NCBI GenBank assembly: GCA_021229015.1
Contig: CM037792.1
Coordinates: forward strand, 36,763,398 to 36,827,397
Length of the DNA stretch: 64,000 nt
Source of the DNA: Solen grandis
Lineage: Eukaryota; Mollusca; Bivalvia; Adapedonta; Solenidae
Direction: 5' to 3'
In this document: piece by piece, positions 1-9,225 of the stretch
Position numbering within the stretch: position 1 is the stretch's first letter
Layout of the letters: every line of letters starts with the position of its first letter
The notes under the pieces: generated by a model
What the model saw: the letters and a program-made list of their open reading frames with translations, nothing else
Databases searched by the model: none
What the model was told of the DNA's origin: nothing
Program-made: the position numbers and the translations under genes

Positions 1-2
1 TA

Positions 3-524
3 AAAAAAAACAAATCTGATACACTTTGGAATATTAATCTAAATGTTCCGGCTAGAAGTATGAAAGGTATTCTAATGTTATTTGAAGATCCGGATAGAAC
101 ATCAACAGAACATTATTTTAATCCTGAAATAACAAAAGTAGAAATGACAATAGAAGGAGTTCCAAATCAACTATACAGTCAAGGAATGAAAGCTTATCAA
201 CAGTGGGATGAGATAAATAAATTCTTTGCTTTGAATTCAAAAGAGGATAAAGAAATTAGTAAAATGATAAAAAAATTAAATTTTACCTATACAACATTAG
301 AAAAATATCTAACAACCAATTATGCATTATGGTTAGATTTACGTTCAACGGATGATAACTCTCTACATGGTTCAGGGAGAAGAACTGAAAATGCATCAGA
401 AGGTATAACTATACAAATAACAAAAGACGCAGGATCGGATGAGCCAATAAATATTTATCTATTTGTTATACAAGATGCACAAATTAATTTTGATGAGGGT
501 AGATTTAAAGAAATTGTGTATTAG
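3..524 (+). CDS. Putative Polinton/adintovirus capsid protein, 3' part
   Basis: The reading frame is open from base 3, the window edge, to the TAG at 522-524, so the 5' part is missing. The ATG at 60 is probably internal, because in-frame codons upstream read SDTLWNINLNVPARS without a stop. The visible protein has about 173 residues, no membrane segment, and many beta-prone stretches (VEMTIEGVPNQLY, GITIQITKDAG, INIYLFVIQDA). This is what the C-terminal end of a jelly-roll capsid protein would look like. It lies beside the packaging ATPase, as capsid genes often do in Polinton/adintovirus elements. The capsid assignment rests on general resemblance and context, not on a catalytic motif. A minor structural protein is the main alternative. 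Confidence 0.5.
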   Translation, partial: KKNKSDTLWNINLNVPARSMKGILMLFEDPDRTSTEHYFNPEITKVEMTIEGVPNQLYSQGMKAYQQWDEINKFFALNSKEDKEISKMIKKLNFTYTTLEKYLTTNYALWLDLRSTDDNSLHGSGRRTENASEGITIQITKDAGSDEPINIYLFVIQDAQINFDEGRFKEIVY

Positions 525-600
525 TGGAACTTTGTTCCAGCTGTTCCATAGTGTTCCATAGTGCTCCGCAGCTGGACTTTGTCCATAGTGTTCCATAGTG
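525..600. repeat. Cluster of short palindromic repeats
   Basis: Directly after the capsid stop come copies of a short motif built on GGAACTTTGTTCC and CTGGACTTTGTCC, followed by GTTCCATAGT units. Related copies occur near 1424-1500, 1529-1558, 2589-2655, 3139-3180, 3832-3863, 6668-6702, 6991-7020, 7069-7105 and 7780-7825. Several of these lie inside coding frames. Confidence 0.75.
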
Positions 601-755
601 AAGTATATAAATTACTAAATAATTACTAAGTATTACTAAATAATTACTATATATGCCTTAAATAATTACTAAATAATTACTAAATAATTACTAAATAATT
701 ACTATATATACCTTAAATAATTACTAAATAATTACTAAGTATTACTAAATAATAA
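601..755. repeat. AT-rich tandem repeat between capsid and ATPase genes
   Basis: About a dozen copies of an 11-base unit (AATTACTAAAT and variants), broken twice by TATATATGCCTTAA-like spacers. It is non-coding and fills the space between the two genes. Confidence 0.85.
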
Positions 756-763
756 ATTAAAAA

Positions 764-1402
764 ATGGAACTATGGAACGGTTGTATAACACTACCTAAAT
801 ATCCACACTGTGCAATTATTTGTGGACAAACAGGATGTGGAAAAACAGAGTTTGTTTTAGATCTTTTAGAAAAAGAATATAGGGGTGTATTTAAATATAT
901 TATTATACTATGCCCAACTATTGAATTTAATAAAGCATATAAAAATAGAGAATGGATTGGTGATATTAGAAATCCAAAATTTTTAATAATCCTATTGTAT
1001 GGAAAACCAAAAAAAAATACAAGAACTATTAAGAATATTTTTTAATAAATATAAAGGAATTCCAACTCTATACATAATTGATGATTGTAGTGCAACTAAA
1101 CAATTAACAAAGAAAAGAGACATGTTATCAGAGTTAGCTTTTTCAGGTAGACATGCTGAACAAAGTGTATGGGTTATTTCACAAAGATACAATTCAGTTT
1201 TAAAAGATCTTAGGGAACAAACAAAATGGTTATGTATTTTTTATACAAAAGACAGACATAGTTTTGAAGATTGTTTAATGGAGAATGATGTTATTGAAGA
1301 ATTAGAAGAAAGAAAAAGAATTAAAAAAGAATTAAAAAAAATAAACATAGTAAATTAATTTTAAGAACTGATCAACCAACTAGTTATTCTATTCTACTTT
1401 AA
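764..1402 (+). pseudogene. Packaging ATPase (FtsK/HerA, A32-like), frameshifted
   Basis: The product is the DNA-packaging ATPase of Polintons, adintoviruses and related dsDNA viruses. The first segment (764 to about 1000) carries Walker A, GQTGCGKT, about 22 residues from the start. After a frame change near the A run at 1010-1018, the second segment (to about 1340) carries Walker B, LYIIDDCSA, followed by the sensor-like region SGRHAEQSVWVISQRYNS. A second shift in the A run at 1323-1341 restores a frame that ends at 1400-1402, 14 bases into the 3' end of the convergent gene. The ATG at 764 is preceded by TTAAAAA, the same start context used by its neighbours. Both breaks lie in homopolymers, so they may be mutations or read errors. 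Confidence 0.85.
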
Positions 1403-2126
1403 ATATTTCAGTTTCTACTGTTTCTTGTTTATGTTCCGTAGTACCCTGCTGTGGTTCCCTAGTGGTTCCCAACCGTTCCGTAGTTTTGGTTTCAATATAC
1501 CCTTCAACCGTTTCAATAATTTCTTCAGTAGTGTTCTGCTGTGGTTCCCTAGTATTTTTCTCGAAGTTAGTATTTTCAATTGATATCATTGTTGCTGTAA
1601 AAGGGGCTAAATAACTTCCATATTTATAATACATTTCACAACATATAGAGTTTAAAGAATTACTTAAAAAAGGATCTTCATTTAAATCTTGTATAAATTT
1701 TTTTTCATTTTTAATTTTAAAAAATCTAGAATATCCTTTAACATATAAAGTAATAAAAGAATTACGTAAAGTCTTTGTCATTTGTGAACCTAACTTAGCT
1801 TCAGATCTAATATATAATTTATTAATTTCTTCATCTGGTAACCTTTCAATATCAAAATGTGAAAGTTCTTTTCCTAAATATTCTTTAGATTTTCCACCTG
1901 AAATAAGAATAGTTAATCTTTCTCTTTTCTCCATATTTATTCTTTTATATTCATCAATATTTGGAATATATGAATAATTTTGTTTAGGTTGTTTAGACTG
2001 TTTAGATTGATTAGTGTTGTATGGTATTCCACCATTTTGTAGTTGTGGTTCCTTAGGTTGTTCATTAGTGTTGTTATGTGGAACTGATGAATTAGTATTA
2101 TTTTTAAAAAGTTCTTCAGTATTCAT
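1389..2126 (-). CDS. Conserved Polinton-like protein of unknown function
   Basis: A 245-residue protein. I start it at the ATG whose complement is at 2124-2126 (MNTEELF), because this ATG has the TATAAAATG context common to the element. The 47 residues upstream in the same frame are a hydrophobic AT-rich run from non-coding DNA. The N-terminus is low complexity (Asn, Gln, Lys, Pro). The middle (about residues 75-190) is globular, with FDIERLPDEEINKLY, AKLGSQMTKTLRNSFITLY and YYKYGSYLAPFTATMIS. The C-terminal 60 residues are Thr/Glu-rich and contain copies of the element's short repeat (NTTEEI, TREPQQ). The core resembles a protein that recurs in Polinton-like elements. I know no function for it, though a virion role is plausible. 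It is convergent with the ATPase gene. Confidence 0.6.
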   Translation of the reverse strand: MNTEELFKNNTNSSVPHNNTNEQPKEPQLQNGGIPYNTNQSKQSKQPKQNYSYIPNIDEYKRINMEKRERLTILISGGKSKEYLGKELSHFDIERLPDEEINKLYIRSEAKLGSQMTKTLRNSFITLYVKGYSRFFKIKNEKKFIQDLNEDPFLSNSLNSICCEMYYKYGSYLAPFTATMISIENTNFEKNTREPQQNTTEEIIETVEGYIETKTTERLGTTREPQQGTTEHKQETVETEIFKVE

Positions 2127-2238
2127 TTTATAGAAATAAAAAATAATATTTAAAAATTTAAAAACAAAATAATATCTATAAATAAAAAAACTTATAAAAC
2201 CAAAAATAACCATATTATTTAAAATAACTAATAATAGT

Positions 2239-2313
2239 AAATCTGTTTTACTTAATAGTAAATCCATTTTATTATATAATAAATCTGTTTTACTTAATAG
2301 TAAATCTATTTTA
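2239..2313. repeat. 33-bp direct repeat
   Basis: Two nearly identical 33-base copies (2239-2271 and 2281-2313), each starting AAATCTGTTTTACTTAATAG, lie 42 bases apart in the AT-rich gap between divergent genes. They differ at one base. They may be part of a shared promoter region. Confidence 0.8.
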
Positions 2314-2399
2314 TATTTTATTTCTTATTATATTTATTATATTCTGTAATAATCATTCCAACAACTAAAATCAACAACCAGAACTTTGTACCATTAAAA

Positions 2400-2834
2400 A
2401 TGAGTGAAGTACAAAATCCAGATCCTGTTAAAAAAAGTAAAAACCCAAAAAGAGTTGAAGCAGGTAAAAGAATTGCAGAAGCAAAAAAAATAAAAGCTGA
2501 ATTAAAAAGAAAAGAAATGGAAGAAATGAAGAAAGAAAACATTCAATTAAAATCTATTACAAAAGAGGATGATGAAGTTAAAGAAGTTCAACATAGTGTT
2601 CCGCAATGCTCCGCAGCTGGACAAAGTCCACAGTGTTATACAGCCGTTCCGCAACCAGATTTCATCCATGTAAATATATACAAAAATTATATACCTTTAT
2701 GTCTAATTGGAGTTGTTGGATTGGGATTATATATGTATAATTCTAAACAAGTAAACCCCATGCAGAAAGAAATTAAACCACAAGAAAAAGTTGAACCACA
2801 AGAAAAAGTTGAATATGACCCATTTAATCTTTAA
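2400..2834 (+). CDS. Single-pass membrane protein with basic coiled-coil N-terminus
   Basis: A 144-residue protein. Residues 10-55 are Lys/Glu-rich and helical (KRIAEAKKIKAELKRKEMEE), a likely coiled coil. Residues 63-83 are encoded by an in-frame copy of the element's palindromic repeat (VPQCSAAGQSPQ). About residues 99-115 form one hydrophobic segment (IPLCLIGVVGLGLYMY). The tail has a duplicated KVEPQEKVE. The start ATG follows ATTAAAA. It is the first of three small co-oriented genes (2400, 2861, 3186), two of which encode membrane proteins. A minor virion or membrane role is inferred from context only. Confidence 0.65.
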   Translation: MSEVQNPDPVKKSKNPKRVEAGKRIAEAKKIKAELKRKEMEEMKKENIQLKSITKEDDEVKEVQHSVPQCSAAGQSPQCYTAVPQPDFIHVNIYKNYIPLCLIGVVGLGLYMYNSKQVNPMQKEIKPQEKVEPQEKVEYDPFNL

Positions 2835-2860
2835 TGTTTCACAAATTTGTTTTCTAAAAA

Positions 2861-3088
2861 ATGGCGGATGAAAAACAAATTATTAATACAGCTTTTCATG
2901 GAGTATTGATTTCTGCTTTTACAGTGGGTTATTCAGAATTAATTAGAAAACTTTTTAGAACAAATACAACCAAACTACAAATGGATTTTAATGATGTTTC
3001 AATGTTAACTCTTGATATTCTTCTAGCTACTTATACAAGAAATATGTTGGTTAAACAAGGTATTATTCCTGATAATATTATGAAGTAA
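2861..3088 (+). CDS. Small conserved Polinton-like protein
   Basis: A 75-residue protein starting at the ATG after CTAAAAA, 26 bases downstream of the previous stop. The N-terminal half has a weakly hydrophobic stretch (FHGVLISAFTVGYSELIRKLF), and the C-terminal half is amphipathic. No catalytic motif or metal-binding residue is visible. Its position between two membrane-protein genes suggests a virion component. Function unknown. Confidence 0.55.
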   Translation: MADEKQIINTAFHGVLISAFTVGYSELIRKLFRTNTTKLQMDFNDVSMLTLDILLATYTRNMLVKQGIIPDNIMK

Positions 3089-3185
3089 TTTATGTTTATT
3101 TTTTAAAAAAGTAAATAGTGTTTACTTAAAAAGTACTACGGATTTAATCCATAATGTTACGCAGCCGGACTTTGTACGTATTAAA

Positions 3186-3611
3186 ATGGCAAGTGCAATA
3201 GCGATGATGGTTGGTGGAGCATTAACAAACGCATTAGCCTTTTCAGGTAGTAATTATTTGTTTTCTCATATGGGTAGTAATAGTGATGAAGAGAAAAAAA
3301 GACATGATAAAGCAATGGAAGAATATCAAGCTTCACATAATAAATGGAGTGAAGAAAGAACACAAAGATTAGATTTTTTAAATGAACAAACGAAAAAGGA
3401 AGATCATGCTGTAAAAACCTTTGAAGATGTTGATGAAGCAATGAAAGAATATTACTATATCACAGGTAAACAATTAGAACCTTTACCTAAAGAACCTACA
3501 TTAAGTGATTTTTATACTCCTTCTGAAGATCAAAAAAATAGAGAGATTGTATTTATTATTGGTGGAATGTCATTAACTGGATTTGTTGCATGGAAGCTAT
3601 ATAAATGGTAA
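3186..3611 (+). CDS. Two-ended membrane protein, Polinton-like, unknown function
   Basis: A 141-residue protein. A Gly/Ala-rich hydrophobic segment lies at residues 3-25 (AIAMMVGGALTNALAFSGSN), then a charged helical middle with many Glu and Lys (about 32-85). A second hydrophobic segment sits at the C-terminus (about 120-137, IVFIIGGMSLTGFVAWKLY). The start ATG follows TATTAAA. The gene ends 5 bases before the convergent polymerase gene. The topology of membrane, charged rod, membrane would suit a capsid-anchored or virion membrane protein, but that is inference. Confidence 0.6.
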   Translation: MASAIAMMVGGALTNALAFSGSNYLFSHMGSNSDEEKKRHDKAMEEYQASHNKWSEERTQRLDFLNEQTKKEDHAVKTFEDVDEAMKEYYYITGKQLEPLPKEPTLSDFYTPSEDQKNREIVFIIGGMSLTGFVAWKLYKW

Positions 3612-3616
3612 AGTAT

Positions 3617-6600
3617 CTATTCCATTGTCACATATATATCTTTTATCATCAAATGGAGAGACATACTTATTTTATTTACTTCATTAATATACATTTCATG
3701 TTTATCAGAATTTAATGTATACATCTTATTTATTTGTTGTGTTTCATTAAATAAACAATTTTTATAATCATCAAACTTTATATCTTTAGTTATTGTTGTT
3801 TTACCTATTCCTTTTAATTTCTTTATTTCCTGTAGTGTTTCACAACCGGACAAAGTCCGTAAAGCTTCAGTTAAAGTAAAAGAATAAGCTTTACTTCTTA
3901 AGAAAACTATCTCATACATAGGGTTTCCATTTAGTTCATCTTTAAATTTTCCAATTACTTTTTTATTTTTTTGTGAATGAAGTGGATGATCTTTAGGATA
4001 GTCCGAAGTATCTAGATGTTCATCTTTTATTTTTTCTAAATCTTTATAAACATCTTTTGTTATTATTGATAAGAAGATACTATCCGTATTTTTTACGATT
4101 AATGGAAATCCACAATTAAAATCCCCAGTTTCTGTAGATAAATCATATACTATTCTTTTTTCTTTTCCTAACGGTATTATCTTTTTTACTGTAGCAATTT
4201 GTTCTTTTTTTGTTATGTTTAATGAAAATATATTTGGTTTATCTATTCTTGTATTAATGTTAGCATTATATCCTAGAGATGTTATAAGATAATGTAAACA
4301 TGAAAATGTAATTTTACTTTTTTGTGAAAAAGAGAAATTTGAATTCTTTCCTTTCTTATATCCATCTCCTTGGTAAAATCCTCTGAAAAAGAATAATCTA
4401 TAATTATAGTCTTTATTAAGAATTTTATATGGAATATATTTTTCTTTTTTATCTGTATAAAATTTTTCAAATTCTATTGACATTATTTTTTTTTTTGGGA
4501 AAATTTTTCTTAAATTCTAAACATTTATTTAAAAGATTTAAGTCTTGATTACATAAACACCAACAGTAATTATTTTTTGGATAAATTCCACTAGATCCAT
4601 CTGCTAAAAAGAATCCTTCTATAAAAGCTTTTTTCTCTTCTAGAGTTGTTGGTTCTAATTTTAAAAATTCTTCTTTTAATGGTGGATTTAATGTTTCTTT
4701 ATAATTATCGTTAAATAAAAGATTTGTATTTAGTGTTAAATCTTTAGGTTTAATAATTTCATTATTATCTTTTATTAAAGAATGATCTTCAGTTACATCA
4801 ACAAATCCTACTGGTGTAACAACTCTAAAAATTTCTTTTTCTGTTTCATGTTTAATTACAGTTTTTAATTTAACAAATCCTTTACTCGTCCAAACTTCTA
4901 AATTTGTAAGTTTACAATAAAATTTACCATTTGAATATTCATATTCATCTGTAATATCTTCTATCTTATCAATATATATTTTGTTTTTATATCTTAGTAT
5001 TATTGGAGAAAACAAGTTCATTATTTTCCCATAATTTATTAACAACATCATAATAAAATTGATACATTAATAATTTAGAATAATCTAAAATTGCTTGTCC
5101 TAAATAAATAGGTTTATTAAATGTAACAGAAGTAACATTATTTACAATTGCAACAAGATTATCATTGAATATAACTGAATCTTTAAAATTAGGTTTATTT
5201 ATATATTTTCTTACTTCTTCTCTATTAGTAAGTAGATTAATCTCATTTCTTCCTCTTATATTTTCTAAAGTCTTTCCATAGAAAGAATTATTCATTAATT
5301 TCCAAAGATCCTTTTCAAAGTTAGATGTTGATTTAGTTCTTTGTTCAGTGTTAAAATTAATATATTTCTTTAACCAATCTGATTCTTCAAATGAAATTGT
5401 TCTATAAACTTTTGTAACTTTCATTCCTAATTTTATATACTCTTTTAAAATTGAGTGATGTACAATATATTTCTTTTTATCTTTTAAAGTAAGAAATAAT
5501 TTTTCTTCTTTACCTAATGGTTTATCTCCTAATAAATTTAATTGATAATTAGATAATTGTTCTTTATTTATTTTCATTTTTTCAGGTGCTAAAGGATATT
5601 TATTTGTTTTCTTTTTACATTCATCTGTATACTCTAAATCACATTCTACTATACAACCTCTACCTTTTGGAATATTTTTATAATAATTAGGATTTTCTTC
5701 CCATTTAAAATCTTTGGTTGGAAGAGGTTGAGACATTGCCCATCCATAAAGATTATTCGCATCTAAATATAATAAAAAATTTTCTTCAAAGAATTCATTT
5801 AAATCTCCTCCATTCTTTAATATTTCTAAAGCTTTATTTTTTTCATATTCATCTATAATTCTATTTCCATTACCATGATAGTTAGGAGTATGTTTATTAA
5901 AAGCTTTTACATGTCTTGGGCCTAATACTCCTGAAAATCCTCCTCTTATTCCTTTTTCAAACATTTGCAACATATCTATATCAGTTAATAATTCTAATTC
6001 TACCCCTGTATATTTTAAACCACATTGCCATGTTAATCCTGGAGCAGAATAACAATAACAAGGATCTATATTGTGATGTTTTAAGAAAAAACTTCTAAAT
6101 TTTTCAAACGCATCTGCTAAGATTAAAACATCTGTCTTTAAATATAATTCATGATAATCTTTTAAAGATTTACATTTATAATGAGAGAAAACTTTTTGAG
6201 CATGTTTATATTCTTCACCCGTAATTGTTGTTTGAGTTAATGTAGAATAAAATTCTTTAATATCTGGTAATTGTGTTTCATTTAATTTTTCTATGGAATC
6301 TACAAAACCTTTTTGTTTTAAAAATTTAATGTCTTTAATTTCACTTTCTAAAAAGGAAATTCATCTATTGATTTAGCTATATCTGATAACCCTTTACTCA
6401 TAAATCTATAAGAATCTAAGAATCTTAATTTTTTATAATATGATCCATAATCTATAGAAATATATTCTTCTGAACTTTTTGAAAGAAGTTTTACTTTATT
6501 ATAATTATATTCATATTTCATAAGTTCTTCAATTAGAAAATGGAAATCATAATTAGAACCATTATGAAAAAATACAGGTATTAACTTTGTTACTTTACCT

Positions 6601-7756
6601 TCTTTAGTATTACATGATTGACATGCTGCTCCTCTATATTTCCCAGAAAGATGATTATGTTCTCTTACTTTACGGACTTTGTCCGGCTGCGTAGCATTAT
6701 CACTTTGTTTTTCAAAACCTTTTTCACAAATATAACATTCAGTTGCTTCTTGAAATTCATCTTCTTCATACTTATTTAATATTGGTTTTTTCTGTTCATT
6801 AAGATAGATCTTATAATTTATTTATTATTTATTTTTTTTTTAGATTTTTAGTTTGGTTGAATAGTAGATAATGGAATATTATTTGATTCAAAATCAAATA
6901 TATAACAAATGGTAATTTATTTTTGAAATGGTAATTTTTAAATTTAAGAATATTTTTTTTTATATAAATTTTTTATTAAAAATAATGGTAATGGAACTTT
7001 GTTCCAGCTGTGAAACATTATTTTCATTACTTTCAATGTATAAGAGATCAACTACATTTTCACTTTCTATGGAACTTTGTTCCAGCTGTGGAACACTGTT
7101 TGAAACATAAACTGGATATAAAGATTGTTTATTAGATTGATCTTCTAATGCAAAAACATTTATAGATATATTATTTTGTCTCTCTACTTTTGGAATATCT
7201 TTTATTTTAACTGGATATTCAATCCCATCCATATTAAGTTTATTTTCATATGGTTTATATTTTGTCACTCTTTCTTTGTTATCATCTGCAGGGAATAACT
7301 TTGATAGTATCGCCCAGAGAAAACATTTATTATCATTTTTATAACATTAATAATATTATTTGATTTAAATTGAAGAGGTATATAAGATGAAGCTTTCTGA
7401 TAATCATATTTATATTGTTTTACTTCTACACTTTTAATATTTCTAAAAACAAAACCAGATCCTCTTTCTTGAAATTTATCTACCCAAGCTTCAAATTTAT
7501 CTCTCAAACTATTATAGAATTCTTTTATATTATTTTGTGTTTGAATAATTTGAACAGCATGAGAGTAATGACTTTCTATTATATCAGTAACTAAAGGGGT
7601 TAAAAATTCACTTGTTATTATTATTTTTATTTTCAAAGGAAAGTTACTAATAACTATTCTTTTTCTTAATAACTTAATATATTTAATTATATTTTCTTCA
7701 TCTATATCATCAATAATAGTTTCAGTAATAAGATCTTTAAAATTTCTTGGTCTCAT
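3617..7756 (-). pseudogene. Protein-primed family B DNA polymerase (PolB), broken, with intein
   Basis: This is the replicative polymerase of the element. In gene order: an N-terminal region (7756 to about 7265, with FQERGSGFVF); a continuation in another frame (7268 to about 6960, with KIKDIPKVERQNN); a Cys/His module about 6760-6610 (CYICEKGF, REHNHLSGKYRGAACQSC); an exonuclease II-like motif (FFHNGSNYDFHF, about 6560); an exonuclease III-like motif (YLKTDVLILADAF, about 6145); polymerase motif A-region LYLDANNLYGWAMSQPLP (about 5745); motif B LMNNSFYGKTLENI (about 5285); and motif C, split by an intein and resuming at TDSIF (4087). Frame breaks are visible near 7270, 6960-6830, 6350, 5010 and 4480, several in T runs. 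In-frame copies of the palindromic repeat occur at 6668-6702 and 3832-3863. The gene is not translatable as assembled. Confidence 0.85.
4088..5009 (-). other. LAGLIDADG intein inserted at PolB motif C, damaged
   Basis: A block of about 307 codons interrupts the polymerase exactly at its catalytic motif C. Intein features in order: an N-terminal strand region (SPIILRYKNKIYIDKIEDI, from 5009), a block-B-like motif VTEDHSL, a first endonuclease helix FFLADGSSG, a second helix FYQGDGYKK, a block-F-like VYDLSTETG, and the C-terminal end LIVKN, with Asn at 4088-4090. The extein then resumes with TDS. A penultimate Lys replaces the usual His. The N-terminal splice junction is lost: the upstream extein runs out of frame and the expected first intein residues are not visible. 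A second break lies at the T run near 4480. Identification as an intein is firm; activity is unlikely as assembled. Confidence 0.85.
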
Positions 7757-7773
7757 TTTAAAAGAAATAAATT

Positions 7774-8040
7774 TTAATTAGGTGTTTCACTGTGTTCTAC
7801 AGCTGTTCCATAGTGTTCCACAGTCATAGGATAATTTTTCATATAATCAGGATTTCTAACAATAAACTCTTGATACGCTTTTTTATACTTTTCTTTGTTG
7901 TTTTGATAATGTTTTTGTTGATTAGGCTTAAGACATTGTTTACATGCAGATTTAATACCAAATCTTCTTCCTGTTTGTTTATAATATTCACTTAGTAGTT
8001 TGTATTCTTTACATTTTGTACAAACTTTTCGATCTGCCAT
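7774..8040 (-). CDS. Small zinc-finger protein (two CxxC knuckles)
   Basis: An 88-residue protein. CTKCKEYKLLSEYY and then CKQC give a Cys4 cluster in residues 7-36, followed by a Lys/Tyr-rich helix (NNKEKYKKAYQEF). This arrangement is common in small zinc-binding proteins of large DNA viruses and phages, where the same fold often accompanies HNH or homing endonucleases; no nuclease motif is present here. The C-terminal tail (MTVEHYGTAVEHSE) is encoded by copies of the element's short repeat. The ATG follows CTTAAAAA and is divergent from the integrase gene. A nucleic-acid-binding regulator is the likely role. Confidence 0.65.
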   Translation of the reverse strand: MADRKVCTKCKEYKLLSEYYKQTGRRFGIKSACKQCLKPNQQKHYQNNKEKYKKAYQEFIVRNPDYMKNYPMTVEHYGTAVEHSETPN

Positions 8041-8072
8041 TTTTTAAGAAAACAATTTTAAGCTATTTAAAA
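8041..8072. promoter_or_regulatory. 32-bp divergent promoter region
   Basis: Only 32 bases separate the start codons of the zinc-finger gene (-) and the integrase gene (+). The interval is almost purely A and T, with a TTTAAAAATG-type start context on both sides. It must hold both core promoters if the two genes are transcribed separately. Confidence 0.5.
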
Positions 8073-9008
8073 ATGGATCACCCAAAAATATATTGTTTAC
8101 GTTGTAAAAAAAATACTGAAAATAATTCAGTAGAACAAGTAACAACAACCAATAATAGACAAATGTTAAAAGGTAAATGTTCTGAGTGTGGATCTAAGAA
8201 AAATAGATTTATAGGAACAAAAGGAGATAAATTAGCAGATGAATTACATCATAGAGTTATAAAGAAATTTCCTAAAAGACGTGTTTTTGTTGATTCAATA
8301 GATAAAATATGGGCTGTTGATTTAGTAGATATGCAACAATATTCAAAACAAAATAAACACTATAAATATTTATTAGCAGTTATAGATGTTTTTAGTAAAT
8401 ATGGTTGGTTAATTCCATTGAAAAATAAAACAGGAGTAACAGTAAGTGAAGCATTTAAAACATTATTTGAAGAAAGAAAACCAATTTTTATTTGGTCAGA
8501 TAAAGGATCTGAATTTTATAATCGACAAGTAAAAGAATTGTTAAAAGATAATAACATAAAGTTATATTCAACTGAGAATGAAGAAAAATCTAGTGTAGTA
8601 GAACGTTGGATAGGAACTATGAAACAACATATGTTTAAATATTTTACTGCTCATGAAACTACTAAATATTATGATGTATTAGATCAATTAGTTAAAGATT
8701 ATAATAATACAATTCATTCTTCAATTAAAATGACACCTGTTGAAGCAAGTAAATCAAAAATTAACAGTGTATGAAATTTATACCAGAAGAAGAAAGAAAA
8801 TTAAGAAACCTAAATTCAAAGTTGGAGTAAAATAACAAAAAAGAAAGGTAAATTTGAAAAGGGTTATACTACTCGTTGGACTAGAGAAATATTTATAATT
8901 GAAGAAGTTTAAAATACAAATCCTGTTACTTATAAAATAAAAGATTTAAAAGATGAAGACATTATAGGTAGTTTTTATGAACAAGAATTACAGATAACTG
9001 AGTTCTAG
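8073..9008 (+). pseudogene. Polinton DDE integrase with N-terminal Cys4 domain; C-terminus broken
   Basis: A retroviral-type integrase that would insert the element. The frame is intact from the ATG at 8073 (context TTTAAAAATG) to a stop at 8772-8774. The 19 codons upstream of this ATG are AT-rich leader. Residues 5-42 form a CxxC...CxxC zinc module (YCLRCKK, CSECGSKK) like DUF5679. The catalytic core follows: first Asp in WAVDLVDM, second Asp in WSDKGSEF, Glu in SSVVERWIG, and the typical NNTIHSSIKMTPVEA near its end. Bases 8775-9008 still encode a recognisable C-terminal SH3-like tail (GYTTRWTREIFIIEEV, YKIKDLKDEDIIG) but with stops and frame changes. The last coding trace lies about 220 bases before the terminal fold-back, where a Polinton integrase is expected. 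Confidence 0.8.
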
Positions 9009-9225
9009 ATAATATCCAAAAATATAAAAACTGTATAATATTGAATTTTTATAATACGTTAGAAAACCCTCCTCCTCCATATTCAGAGTGAGGATTAATG
9101 TAAAAAAAGGGTTTAAGAAAAAACATAATTTTCTTTATTTTTTTCATTGTTGTTTTTTTTTTAAAATTTACACATGTGTTTTTTAAATTTTATATTAGTG
9201 TGATTTTTTTTATTTTTTTAACTAA

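Noticed and set aside
2127..2267. N-terminal extension of the 1389-2126 gene
   Set aside because: A hydrophobic AT-rich run without the usual start context; the internal ATG has it.
8016..8072. Upstream start for the integrase
   Set aside because: It would overlap the divergent zinc-finger gene and lacks the TTTAAAAATG context found at 8073.
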